Assembly: GCA_015068035.1 (NCBI GenBank)
Contig: SVLI01000010.1
Span: 1 to 64,000 of the forward strand
DNA from: Oscillospiraceae bacterium
GTDB taxonomy: Bacteria > Bacillota > Clostridia > Oscillospirales > Oscillospiraceae
DNA length: 64,000 bases
Direction: 5' to 3'
Shown one piece after another: positions 8,716 to 17,241 of the stretch (position 1 is its first letter; each line of letters begins with the position of its first letter). The notes beneath the pieces were generated by a model that searched no databases, had not been told where the DNA came from, and was given only the letters and a program-made list of their open reading frames with translations. A program made the translations under genes and the position numbers.

Positions 8716-10845
8716 TTAGAGGAGAGGTTCCATCTCCAGAACAGGATGTCCAACCTCGCTCAGATAGTTCATCAGGCCCTCTTCGTCCTCACAAATGGTC
8801 TCATCCGCGATCATATCCGTGAAGTTTTCCACACCGTAGAGCTCCTGCGCGGCGGCGTTGAGCTTTTCGCGAACGAGCTCCTTGAGCGCCTTGGGCATCC
8901 AGACAATGCGTCCAAGGCCGCCCTCTGCCTTGAGGAACTTCTTGGAGGAGATAAAGTGCTTGCCGTGACCCATGAAGCCGGGCGTCTGCACGCCACCACC
9001 GGTCATGGAAGCCATCTCCGAGAAGGTCATGCCGAGCGGCGTCATGCCGAAATGCTCGCGGTTGACGATCACAAAGCCGTTGGAGCAATACTCGATGCCG
9101 CAGATGCACTCGAAGCAGCCGCAGCTTGTCATGGGATCCTGCAGGATGGAGTACAGCGTCACGTGCTCAAGCGCGCCGTGGCTGTATTTGTAAACAGCTT
9201 CGTCAACATCTTCCCAGATGCCGATGTGCTCATCAACGACCTTTTCCTTGGTCACAACCTGGCAGGGACCGTTGGGGTCAAGCTCGTTCGTGGCCTTGGC
9301 ATCCAGCCAGCTGACCGCACCGCACAGGCCGAGACGCTCCGGCGTGACAACGCAGACGTGGGAGGGGGAGAAGCTCTGGCAAAGCGTGCAGGTGTAGAAC
9401 ACATTGACGCTCTCATCGGTGAGCGTGCGCAGACGCTCATCGCGCTTGTCGTAGAAGCTGTTGGCGAGCGCGCGCATCTCGTGCAGTTCTTCGGGGATCG
9501 TGAAGATGGTCACCTGGCATTTGTCGACGACACTCTCGTATTCATTTTTGATCTTGGCATACAGAACCTCGCCGAGATGGCGCGCTCTGAAGCCGGCCTC
9601 GTAAGCGCCGACGCTGACACGGATGCGGTTAACATCGCGCTGACCGGTGTGCATGATGCCTTCGATGCAGTTGAGGAAGTTGTGGAACTTACGCTCAATG
9701 ACAGGCTCAAAGTCCGGCTGCATGCTCTTGCCGGCCACTTCGACCAGCATGCCGAGGCCCATGCTGTGGCCCTGCTCAAACTCATCAAAGTCGGGACCCT
9801 GGAGAATGATCTTGTGGTCCTCGATCTCGTGCAGTTCGCGGGTGCGCACCAGCTCAAAGCAGTCATAGACAGAGCCGTTGATGTCGATCTGCGTATCCTT
9901 TTTGCGGATGATCTCGCCCTCAAAAGCGGGGGAGAACGCAACCGGAATATCAATGTTCGTGACCTTAATCTTGATGTCTCTGGCCTCGAGGGAGGTCTCA
10001 ATGAAATCTCTGCTGTTCGGCTGGACAATCAGGCTCTTGGGAACGCGCCAGATGTTCTCGGTCTCGTTGGTGATGACCGGGAAGCCCAGCGCAATGGCGC
10101 CGCCGCCGCAGCCGACAACGATGTCGCGCAGAGGCGCGAAAGCGTTGACAAAAGCATGAATGCGGTGGAAGGTGTAGTCCTGGAAACCGTCAAAATCGCC
10201 GGGCTGGATCGCGCCGAAGATCATGGCGGCACGGACGACGAGAGAGATGATGTGTCCAACGCCCCAGATTTCCTTCGTCACGGGAACGACACGCACCGGG
10301 AAGCCCATGCTGATGTTCATGCGCTCTGCCTGATCGATGATGTCGCCGATCAGGAAAACGAAAATGCCCTTGCTCTGGTAACCCTTGATGAGCTCGGCCG
10401 CTTCCTCGTCCGAGGGCGCGGGGTCGATAATCACGACAAAGCCGGGAATATCGTCCGTGACCAGCGGCACGCCCAGCTCGCGGACTTCTGCATCGGAGAA
10501 GTGGCCGTGATATTTCGTTCCCGCATAGGGGGTGGGCGTCTTTACGTACTTGCAGGCCTCGATAATCTCTGCTGCCATGGCAGTGCCGATGCCGCTCATG
10601 AACACGTCCGTCGTGCGGGGGTTATGGGTCATCATGCCCTTGATGTGCTCAAGCGCATCGTTCAAATCGGCCAGATTCGTGATCTTCTTGCCCGCGTATG
10701 CCAAAGAGCAGGCGAGGTTGTAAGCGGTGTCCGGCATGGCGATGGGAGTATCCGGCCCCATTTCGGCCATAATGGCATCCAGTTCCTTGCGAGCGATCGC
10801 GTACATTTCATCTGAACCGCGGAAAACTCTGTCAAACAATCCCAT
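8716..10845 (-). CDS. acsB: Acetyl-CoA synthase (CODH/ACS alpha subunit)
   Basis: This 709-residue enzyme makes acetyl-CoA from CO, CoA and a methyl group carried by the corrinoid protein. The A-cluster ligands are all present: Cys486, Cys489, Cys498 and Cys508 in the TCTLCQSFSPSHVC region, and Cys575-Gly-Cys577. Their spacing equals that of the Moorella enzyme (506/509/518/528/595/597) with a constant offset of 20. The length (Moorella 729) implies a full N-terminal CODH-contact domain. An AAAGGA ribosome site precedes the ATG. It is last in the cooT-cooS-cooC-acsB operon. The corrinoid protein and methyltransferase genes acsC, acsD and acsE are not adjacent. Confidence 0.96.
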   Translation of the reverse strand: MGLFDRVFRGSDEMYAIARKELDAIMAEMGPDTPIAMPDTAYNLACSLAYAGKKITNLADLNDALEHIKGMMTHNPRTTDVFMSGIGTAMAAEIIEACKYVKTPTPYAGTKYHGHFSDAEVRELGVPLVTDDIPGFVVIIDPAPSDEEAAELIKGYQSKGIFVFLIGDIIDQAERMNISMGFPVRVVPVTKEIWGVGHIISLVVRAAMIFGAIQPGDFDGFQDYTFHRIHAFVNAFAPLRDIVVGCGGGAIALGFPVITNETENIWRVPKSLIVQPNSRDFIETSLEARDIKIKVTNIDIPVAFSPAFEGEIIRKKDTQIDINGSVYDCFELVRTRELHEIEDHKIILQGPDFDEFEQGHSMGLGMLVEVAGKSMQPDFEPVIERKFHNFLNCIEGIMHTGQRDVNRIRVSVGAYEAGFRARHLGEVLYAKIKNEYESVVDKCQVTIFTIPEELHEMRALANSFYDKRDERLRTLTDESVNVFYTCTLCQSFSPSHVCVVTPERLGLCGAVSWLDAKATNELDPNGPCQVVTKEKVVDEHIGIWEDVDEAVYKYSHGALEHVTLYSILQDPMTSCGCFECICGIEYCSNGFVIVNREHFGMTPLGMTFSEMASMTGGGVQTPGFMGHGKHFISSKKFLKAEGGLGRIVWMPKALKELVREKLNAAAQELYGVENFTDMIADETICEDEEGLMNYLSEVGHPVLEMEPLL

Positions 10846-10868
10846 TGGCTGTATATCCTTTCGCTCCG

Positions 10869-11642
10869 TTATTTATCTTCTTCAAGTCGCGCCTGAATCT
10901 GTCGGATTTCCTCCACAGTTTTCGGGCTGCGGTCAAAGGGGGAGAGGCCGCATCTGTCGGCCTCGGCGGTGTCATCGTTGTAGCTGATAAAGCCCAGAAG
11001 TTCGCTTTCCGGTATGCGCTGCGAAACGAATTCCCGGTCGGCTTCGCTGCGGATTTTGTTGGCGACCACGCTGACCCGGTTAACGCCCAGCTCCTGCGCA
11101 AGAGACTTGACCTTCCGGTAAGTCTGAATGCTGCGCTCGCCCGGTTCGATCACGACGATGAATCTGTCCACAAAATCGGTGGTGCCGCGCGCCAGATGTT
11201 CCAGCCCGGCTTCCATGTCCATAATGACCACTTCGTCGCGACGGAGAACAAGATGGCTGAGAATGCGCTTGATCATCACGTTCTCGGGGCAGACACAGCC
11301 GCTTCCGGCATTGTCAACCGTGCCCATAACCAAAAGCTTCACGCCGTGCTTCTCCAGCGAGAAGCGGTCCGGAATGTCGTCCACGCGGGGATTGATCCGG
11401 AAAAACTTTCCGAAAGTTTCCTTTGTGGCGCCGGTTCGCTCGGCGATCAAATCAGTCATTCTGGAAATGGGGGTGATGGAGTCAATCTCCTCCTGCGTGA
11501 ATCCCAGCGCAGCGCCAAGATTGGCGTCCGGATCCACATCGGCGGTGAGCACGCCCTTGCCCTGCTGCGCATACAGCCGCGCAAGGATGGCGGATAAAGT
11601 GGTTTTACCCACGCCGCCCTTTCCGGTAACAGCTATTTTCAC
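10869..11642 (-). CDS. cooC: CODH nickel-insertion ATPase (CooC/AcsF type)
   Basis: This 257-residue MinD-type P-loop ATPase starts MKIAVTGKGGVGKTT (deviant Walker A, residues 7-15). A DVDPDANLG segment follows, and a Cys-Val-Cys motif in GSGCVCPENV is the metal-binding dimer-interface motif known from CooC. It matures the Ni-Fe-S C-cluster of CODH (CooC) or the A-cluster of ACS (AcsF). With one copy between cooS and acsB it could serve either or both. It lies 18 bases downstream of cooS and 23 bases upstream of acsB. Confidence 0.93.
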   Translation of the reverse strand: MKIAVTGKGGVGKTTLSAILARLYAQQGKGVLTADVDPDANLGAALGFTQEEIDSITPISRMTDLIAERTGATKETFGKFFRINPRVDDIPDRFSLEKHGVKLLVMGTVDNAGSGCVCPENVMIKRILSHLVLRRDEVVIMDMEAGLEHLARGTTDFVDRFIVVIEPGERSIQTYRKVKSLAQELGVNRVSVVANKIRSEADREFVSQRIPESELLGFISYNDDTAEADRCGLSPFDRSPKTVEEIRQIQARLEEDK

Positions 11643-11660
11643 AAAATCCCTTCCCGAAAA

Positions 11661-13559
11661 TCAGATTCCGATTGCAGCGCGCTTGGCTTCAATGCCATCG
11701 ATCATGGCCTTGACCAGCTCTTTCGGATCCGTGTTGATGATGTAGCCTGCGCCGACCATCTCTCGCGTTCCGTTGGTGATGAGCTCCATCATTTCCTCGC
11801 TGCCGCTTACCTGCGGCTCAATGCCGAGGTATGTATCAATACCGGTTGCCACAACATAGTTTGCGATGGAAACGGCCTTTTCGCTCATCCATTCCGGCGC
11901 ACAGCCGACGACGGGGAGCTGCGTCACATCAATGCCCCAGTCCTTCGCAATGCCGGTGACGAGGAGCATCATGCGGCTGATGTCCACGCAGGAGCCCATG
12001 TGCAGCACGGGCGGAATGTCAGCCAGCGTGCAAACGCGCTTGAGACCTTCGCCGCAGAGCTCCTTGGCTTCCTTGGACATGAGACCGGCCTTGGCCGCGG
12101 CCTGTGCGGAGCAGCCGGTTGTCACGACCAGAATGTCGTTTTTCAGCAGCTCTTTCATGATCTCAATGTGGGAATAGTCCGGGCGCACCTTCGGGTTGTT
12201 GCAGCCCACGATGGCCACGGCGCCGCGCAGAACGCCGGAATCCATGCACTCGATCAGGGGCTTATAGGTGCTGCGCAGGTCAACATGGCTGTTCGTGACC
12301 GTGTCGAGTGTCTCAATGATACCCTCGCAGGAATAGCCGACGGTGGCTTTCTGCTTCATGTTTTCGGGAACAAAGACCTTTGCGGGGTCGCGGTTCTCGA
12401 AATTGTCGATGGCCATGCGGACCATCTCGCGCGCCTGCTCACGGGCGGTTTCCTGCGTGAACTGCATGTGGATCGCGTCCGGAATGCGGGCGATGGGGGA
12501 TGTGGTGACAAACTTCGTGTGGAAGCACTTGCTCAGCGGCCCAAGAGAGGGGAAAATGCACTGCACGTCCACTGCGATCATCTCGACCACGCCGGTGAGA
12601 ATTGCGTTTTCCTGCTGGAGGAAGTTGCCAGCCATCCGGATGCCGTGGCGCATCGCCACTTCGTTGGCGGTGCAGCACAGGCCGCAGATGTTGATGCCCT
12701 TCGCGCCCTTGCTGCGGGCATACTCAAGCATATCCCGATCCTCGGCCGCCACAACCAGCATCTCGCTCATTGCGGGGTCATGACCGTGGATGATGATGTT
12801 GACCATTTCCTTGTCCAGGCAGCCCAGGCCGGCCTCGGTGTTGGTGGGCTTGGGGGTGCCGAACAGAATATCGGTGAATTCGGTGCCCATCATGGAGCCG
12901 CCCCAGCCATCAGCCAGTCCGCTGCGGAGGCTCTGGCGCACAAGTGCCTCAGGCAGCGCGGTGTTGCCCATGTGCGTCATGTGCATGGCGGTTGTCACCT
13001 CGCGGTCGACTGCGCGCGGGGCGATGCCCTCACGCTGCCAGACCTGCTGGCGCTCCTCGGTTGCACGCTCGAGGAAGAGAAGATTGCCAAAGGGCTTGCC
13101 GTACTCCAAAAGACCCTTATATGCGCAGTCGTGCGCGATGTCGTACAGGTCGCGGCCCTCGGTCTCGATGCCCCATTCGGCGGCGAGATCCATAAGCTTC
13201 TTCTCGTCGGTTACTTTATAGTTTCCGTCAGCAGATGCGCTGTAGAGTGTGTGCGCAATTTCACGGCCGTGATCGGAATGCGCAGAGCATCCGCCCGCCA
13301 CCATGCGCAGATAGTTGCGCCCGGCAATCGCTCCGGCGTCCGCACCGCAGATTCCGCGGGGGGACTTGGGGGTGATGCGGCACGGTCCCATAGAACAAAT
13401 ACGGCAGCAAATTCCGCTGTCGCCAAGCTTGCAATGGGGAGTCTGGTTCTTTACTCTGCTCTCCCAGGTGTCTGCACAGACGGCACAGGCCTGTTCTTTC
13501 AGCTTGACGGACACCTCTTCCATCTGCTCAACTGTTGTGAAGTGGTCCCATCTCTCCAA
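11661..13559 (-). CDS. cooS: Anaerobic Ni-Fe carbon monoxide dehydrogenase catalytic subunit
   Basis: This protein of about 632 residues interconverts CO and CO2. N-terminal cysteines for the D and B clusters (CKLGDSGICCRICSMGPCRI) are present. The C-cluster ligands follow in order: His in HGHDP, then Cys in NICGLCC, VDVQC, AIVGCNN, TTGCSA and HMGSC. I choose the TTG at 13559 because GGAAGGAG lies 9 bases upstream of it. A longer frame begins at TTG 13592 but has no ribosome site and would include that site in its coding part. Operon position (cooT before, cooC and acsB after) indicates the bifunctional CODH/ACS (AcsA) rather than a hydrogenase-linked CODH. Confidence 0.95.
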   Translation of the reverse strand: MERWDHFTTVEQMEEVSVKLKEQACAVCADTWESRVKNQTPHCKLGDSGICCRICSMGPCRITPKSPRGICGADAGAIAGRNYLRMVAGGCSAHSDHGREIAHTLYSASADGNYKVTDEKKLMDLAAEWGIETEGRDLYDIAHDCAYKGLLEYGKPFGNLLFLERATEERQQVWQREGIAPRAVDREVTTAMHMTHMGNTALPEALVRQSLRSGLADGWGGSMMGTEFTDILFGTPKPTNTEAGLGCLDKEMVNIIIHGHDPAMSEMLVVAAEDRDMLEYARSKGAKGINICGLCCTANEVAMRHGIRMAGNFLQQENAILTGVVEMIAVDVQCIFPSLGPLSKCFHTKFVTTSPIARIPDAIHMQFTQETAREQAREMVRMAIDNFENRDPAKVFVPENMKQKATVGYSCEGIIETLDTVTNSHVDLRSTYKPLIECMDSGVLRGAVAIVGCNNPKVRPDYSHIEIMKELLKNDILVVTTGCSAQAAAKAGLMSKEAKELCGEGLKRVCTLADIPPVLHMGSCVDISRMMLLVTGIAKDWGIDVTQLPVVGCAPEWMSEKAVSIANYVVATGIDTYLGIEPQVSGSEEMMELITNGTREMVGAGYIINTDPKELVKAMIDGIEAKRAAIGI

Positions 13560-13698
13560 AGCTAAACGCTCCTTCCAAACTTCATAAATCAATCGTTGCG
13601 GCCTGTCCCAAAACGAAAAGGGAAGGCCGCTTGTGCTGAATGTTCAATGCTGATTTTGATTGCGGCCCGTGCCGCGGTTTCCTTTAACGGCGATGCCG

Positions 13699-13890
13699 TT
13701 ACGCCCCCTTAACAACGAGGGAATTGCCGACCAGGTCCACGCTCTGGATCGAACCCTGCAGGACGGTGGTGCTGCCCAAAAGGTCGGTGATTGTGATCTC
13801 AAGGCCGTTCACGGCGACCTCTGTGATGCTCTCGGCCACCTTGGCGCGCTCACCGCTGTTGTCAATGTAATACACGGTTGCAAGACACAT
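13699..13890 (-). CDS. cooT: CooT-family nickel-binding protein
   Basis: This 63-residue protein starts MCLATVYYIDN. Cys2 right after the start is the nickel ligand known in the CooT family. The conserved core VNGLEITITDLLGST and the GSIQSVDLVGNSLVV end fit the family (formerly annotated as predicted RNA-binding). The ATG at 13890 has GGAAGGAG 8 bases upstream; the longer open frame from 13947 is not supported. It is first in the operon, 139 bases before cooS, and presumably supplies nickel for CODH maturation with CooC. Confidence 0.88.
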   Translation of the reverse strand: MCLATVYYIDNSGERAKVAESITEVAVNGLEITITDLLGSTTVLQGSIQSVDLVGNSLVVKGA

Positions 13891-14143
13891 CTGAATTGCT
13901 CCTTCCAAAAAATAATCGGATGCAAGGGCTATGTTCTGGCTTAGCATGGCCAGATTTCGGAAGCTCTATGCCGCCCATAAGCCTGTCCTGTTATGTGGTT
14001 TCGTTGGCTTTGCCAATGCACACAGGCAAGCTGTACGGCTCCCGGGTTTAAAATCACGGATTATACGGCCAGAGAAAACATTGTAGAATATTCCAAAGAA
14101 AAATATGAGCTGGAATGGCATATTTCTCCAATAGTTATCTCCA
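13891..14143 (-). other. Long structured leader of the cooT-cooS-cooC-acsB operon
   Basis: If transcription starts just after the -10 box at 14150-14155, the message has a leader of about 250 bases. It contains complementary segments: GCCTGT with ACAGGC, TTGGC-AAA-GCCAA, and GCCG with CGGC enclosing them. This could form a multibranched fold. I tested it by eye against cobalamin, THF, Moco, SAM and Ni/Co riboswitches and could not assign any. A reading frame in it (13966-14163) lacks a ribosome site. Confidence 0.4.
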
Positions 14144-14178
14144 TATGAGATAATACCACACAATTACGTTATATTCAA
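14135..14178 (-). promoter_or_regulatory. Promoter of the CODH/ACS operon with palindromic operator
   Basis: On the minus strand, TTGAAT (14173-14178) and TATTAT (14150-14155) are exactly 17 bp apart. A perfect inverted repeat TTATCTC-N5-GAGATAA (14135-14153) overlaps the downstream part of the -10 box and the expected start point, which fits a repressor site. The regulator is not identified. Confidence 0.7.
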
Positions 14179-14269
14179 GTGTAATTTATGCTTAATTTAT
14201 GTTTTTGTTCTTTTTGTATAACGCGACAGTTATAATTTCGTGGTGCTGTGATGTGAATAAAATATTGTA

Positions 14270-14312
14270 GAAAAATACAATGGCGGCTTCGAGATCTCCG
14301 AAACCGCCATTG
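14270..14312 (-). terminator. Terminator upstream of the coo leader, oriented for minus strand
   Basis: The stem CAATGGCGG / CCGCCATTG with an inner TTTCG/CGAAG extension is followed on the minus strand by TATTTTTC. It lies 46 bases after the nadE stop codon and insulates the CODH/ACS promoter. Confidence 0.82.
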
Positions 14313-14357
14313 TTGCGCCGCTTGTGTTTTGTCAAGTTGTCTGCAAGGAAGATTTGA

Positions 14358-16277
14358 TCAGTTTTCTGTTAGTGCATCCGCTTCCTGCTGCCATAGCACA
14401 CCGCAGGCATCGGAAGGCATATGCCAGTCTCCCCTCGGGGAGAGCGACACCGTGCCGATCTTCGCTCCGTCGGGGAGGCAGGAGCGTTTGAACTGCTGTG
14501 CAAAGAATCGGCGCAGGAAAGTTTTGAGCCAATGCAGGATTGTGTTTGCGTCATAGGTGCCGGCAAAGGCATATTTTGCCAGCCGGAAAATCCGCTCCGG
14601 TCCGGCGCCTGTGCGCAGCAGATGATAGAGGAAGAAATCGTGCAGCGCATAGGGGCCGACGAGATCCTCGGTTTTTTGTGCGATCTGGCCGTTCTCCGCG
14701 GGCAGCAGTTCCGGAGAGATCGGCGTTTCGAGAATATCACGCAGAATGTTGGCGGTTTTCTCGCCGTGATTGCACATTTCCTGCGCAATGATATAGCGGA
14801 TCAGCGTTTTGGGCACAGAGGCATTGACACCGTACATCGACATATGATCGCCGTTATAGGTTGCCCATCCGAGCGCCAGTTCAGAGAGGTCACCCGTGCC
14901 GACGACGATGCCGCCGCATTGATTGGCAGCGTCCATCAAAACCTGCGTGCGTTCTCTTGCCTGGCTGTTTTCGAAGGTCAGGTCTGTGACAGCGGGATCA
15001 TGCCCGATGTCTGCAAAATGCTGCAGAACAGCTTTGCTGATATCCACGGTTTTGAAGCTGACGCCAAGCTGCGCGCAGAGCTTTTCGGCGTTGCTCTTTG
15101 TGCGGTTCGTTGTGCCGAAGCAGGGCATGGAGATCGCGAGAATATCCGTGCGCGGACGGCGGAGCTGATCCATCGCGTGAACCATGACAAGCAGGGCAAG
15201 GGTGCTGTCAAGCCCGCCGGAGATGCCCACAACAATTTTCGGGCAGCCGATGTGCGCAATGCGCTTCATCAGCCCGTCAGACTGCATGCGCAAAATGGTC
15301 TCCGTGCGTTCACGCAGCGCAGCTTCATCTGCCGGAACAAAGGGAAGCGGAGAAATCGGGCGTGTCAGCTTGGTTTCGCGCAGCGGCAGATGGAACGTGA
15401 TTTTGCGAAAACCGCCGCATGTCCGGAAGAGAGAATTGCAGCGGCGCTCGAAACTGAGGCGCTGAAGATCCAGCTCGGTGCTGATTATATCGCTGTCTGC
15501 AAAAGGCGGCTTTTCCGTAAGCATATCGCCGTTTTCACAGATCATGCTGTGGCCGGAGAACACTGCGTCCTGTGTGGACTCGCCGTGCCCGGCGTTGGCA
15601 TAGACATAGCCGCAGAGAAGCCGCGCTGAGGTGGTTCGCAGGAGCATGCGGCGGTAATCGGCGCTGCCGACCAGCTCGGCGGAGGCGGAGGGATTCGCAA
15701 TTACCGTTGCACCGGCAAGGCAAAGCTTCGTTGAGCGTGTTTCGGGCGCCCAAAGATCCGCGCCAATTTCCACACCCAGCACGAAGGCGGGCAGTTCCTC
15801 GCAGCAGAAAAGCAGATCAAGGCCAAAAGGAACGGTCTTTTCGCGCAGCGTGATCTGCCCGTCGCCGCAATTTTCCGCGCCGGATGTGAACTGACGCGCT
15901 TCATGGAACTCGCCATGATTCGGCAGGACGGACTTCGGCACGATGCCCAAAATCGCGCCGTCATGCAGCACGGCGGCGCAGTTATAGAGCTTGCCGTCCT
16001 TGCGAAGCGGAACGCCGAGCACGACAAGGCAGTTCTTGCCCGCCGTTTCGTCACACAGGTGGAGCAGCGCACTTTCCGCCGCTACGAGCAGTGTGTCGTT
16101 ATAGAACAAGTCACCGCAGGTGGAAGCCGTTAAATGCAGCTCCGGCAAAACGAGCAAGGCGATTCCCTCTGCCTCTGCGCGCTCGATGCAGCGCAGGGCA
16201 CTCTCTTTGTTGAAGGCAAGGTCCGCAACGCGGACAGCGGGGCTTGCCGCTGCGACTTTCAAAAATCCGTGTTTCAT
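14358..16277 (-). CDS. nadE: Two-domain NAD+ synthase with apparently inactive glutaminase domain
   Basis: This 639-residue enzyme forms NAD+ from deamido-NAD+ and ATP. An N-terminal nitrilase-like glutaminase domain (1-270) is followed by the synthetase domain, with a GISGGLDST ATP loop near residue 350 and a GTGDLSELALGW segment. The start at 16277 follows GAGG by 8 bases. Of the glutaminase triad, Glu46 (LPELHL) and Lys115 (IVPKSVLPN) are present. The usual nucleophile motif E-I-C-E-D-L-W reads E-I-G-A-D-L-W here (Gly172, codon at 15762-15764). The enzyme may therefore depend on free ammonia. A sequencing error would need more than one base change to restore both Cys and Glu. Confidence 0.93.
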   Translation of the reverse strand: MKHGFLKVAAASPAVRVADLAFNKESALRCIERAEAEGIALLVLPELHLTASTCGDLFYNDTLLVAAESALLHLCDETAGKNCLVVLGVPLRKDGKLYNCAAVLHDGAILGIVPKSVLPNHGEFHEARQFTSGAENCGDGQITLREKTVPFGLDLLFCCEELPAFVLGVEIGADLWAPETRSTKLCLAGATVIANPSASAELVGSADYRRMLLRTTSARLLCGYVYANAGHGESTQDAVFSGHSMICENGDMLTEKPPFADSDIISTELDLQRLSFERRCNSLFRTCGGFRKITFHLPLRETKLTRPISPLPFVPADEAALRERTETILRMQSDGLMKRIAHIGCPKIVVGISGGLDSTLALLVMVHAMDQLRRPRTDILAISMPCFGTTNRTKSNAEKLCAQLGVSFKTVDISKAVLQHFADIGHDPAVTDLTFENSQARERTQVLMDAANQCGGIVVGTGDLSELALGWATYNGDHMSMYGVNASVPKTLIRYIIAQEMCNHGEKTANILRDILETPISPELLPAENGQIAQKTEDLVGPYALHDFFLYHLLRTGAGPERIFRLAKYAFAGTYDANTILHWLKTFLRRFFAQQFKRSCLPDGAKIGTVSLSPRGDWHMPSDACGVLWQQEADALTEN

Positions 16278-16517
16278 ATCCACAACCTCATTGATCGGTA
16301 ATTCATGTTGTGATTTCACTTCCCGCATAGGGCGGAAAGCTCTTTTGTCTTTTATTATAGCATGATCTCGCCGGATATTTCCACTATCAATTACAAAAGA
16401 TTCCTTATGTCCGTTTGCCGCGGAATTTGAGAATTTCCCGCAGCGGACGCTTTTCTTTCTGCTGAGTTTGGTGTATAATGGCGCGGACAACAAATCTGGC
16501 AAGCGAGGATAAATACA

Positions 16518-17144
16518 ATGACGCAAAAGAACTATTGCATTCGCCACGAGCGGGAGGAAGATCACCGCAAAGTGGAGTGGCTTATCCGGGAGTCATTCTG
16601 GAATGTCTACCGCCCGGGCTGCCTCGAACACTATGTAATCAATCAGCTTCGCAATGACGCGGCCTTTGTGCCGGAGCTTGATTTTGTGATGGAACAAAAC
16701 GGTGAGATCATCGGGCAGAATATGTTTATGCACGCTGAGATCAAAGCGGACGACGGAAGAGACATTCCGATCATGACGATGGGGCCGATCTGCATCACGC
16801 CGGAATTGCAAAGGAAGGGCTACGGGAAAATCCTGCTGGACTACTCTTTGGAAAAAGCCCGTGAGCTCGGCTGCGGTGCGCTGTGCTTTGAGGGGAACAT
16901 TCGTTTCTACGGGAAAAGCGGCTTTGATTATGCAAGCAAGTTCGGCATCCGCTACCATGGGCTGCCGGAAGGTGCGGAGGCATCGTTTTTTCTGTGTCAG
17001 GAGTTGATTCCGGGATACCTGGATGACGTGACCGGCGTATACACGCCGCCGCAGGGATACTTTGTCGATGAAAAGGAAGCGGAAGAGTTTGACAAGGCCT
17101 TCCCGTATAAGGAGAAGCTGAAGTTGCCGGGACAGCTTGTGTGA
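16518..17144 (+). CDS. GNAT-family N-acetyltransferase
   Basis: This 208-residue protein has the GNAT acetyl-CoA loop in ITPELQRKGYGKILLDYSL (R/Q-x-x-G-x-G/A, about residues 95-102). The fold ends with a GNIRFYGKSGFDYASKFG segment. The C-terminal 60 residues (PGYLDDVTGVYTPPQGYFVDEKEAEEFDKAFP) match a subgroup of N-acetyltransferases common in gut Clostridia. Ribosome site GCGAGGAT is 5-6 bases upstream of the ATG, and a TATAAT box lies near 16473. The substrate is unknown. Confidence 0.8.
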   Translation: MTQKNYCIRHEREEDHRKVEWLIRESFWNVYRPGCLEHYVINQLRNDAAFVPELDFVMEQNGEIIGQNMFMHAEIKADDGRDIPIMTMGPICITPELQRKGYGKILLDYSLEKARELGCGALCFEGNIRFYGKSGFDYASKFGIRYHGLPEGAEASFFLCQELIPGYLDDVTGVYTPPQGYFVDEKEAEEFDKAFPYKEKLKLPGQLV

Positions 17145-17194
17145 GAGAAATCAACGGGACACAAGCGCAATAAAAATCGGATAACCCGGAAGTA

Positions 17195-17230
17195 AACAGA
17201 CCGGAGGCGAAAGCCTCCGGTCTGTTTTTA
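17195..17230. terminator. Convergent bidirectional terminator
   Basis: A 14-bp stem (AACAGACCGGAGGC / GCCTCCGGTCTGTT) with a GAAA tetraloop and T/A-rich flanks lies between the two convergent acetyltransferase genes. It can stop transcripts from both sides. Confidence 0.9.
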
Positions 17231-17241
17231 TTATGCCAAGG

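Noticed and set aside
8746-10815. A 689-codon open frame on the plus strand opposite acsB
   Set aside because: acsB has intact A-cluster ligands and a ribosome site. The opposite frame is open only because of the codon bias of a GC-rich gene and shows low-complexity Val/Asp/His/Leu content without a known domain.
12000-13565. A 521-codon open frame opposite cooS
   Set aside because: It is a codon-bias shadow of cooS, with no ribosome site and no recognisable domain.
13891-14143. Cobalamin, THF, Moco or Ni/Co riboswitch in the cooT leader
   Set aside because: None of the conserved core strings of these classes could be found by eye. The AACAGGACAGG string only loosely resembles the Ni/Co motif and the rest does not fit.
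13966-14163. Small 65-codon minus-strand ORF in the coo leader
   Set aside because: No ribosome site and no known homology. Its start coincides with the operator/-10 region, so it could not be translated from the predicted transcript.
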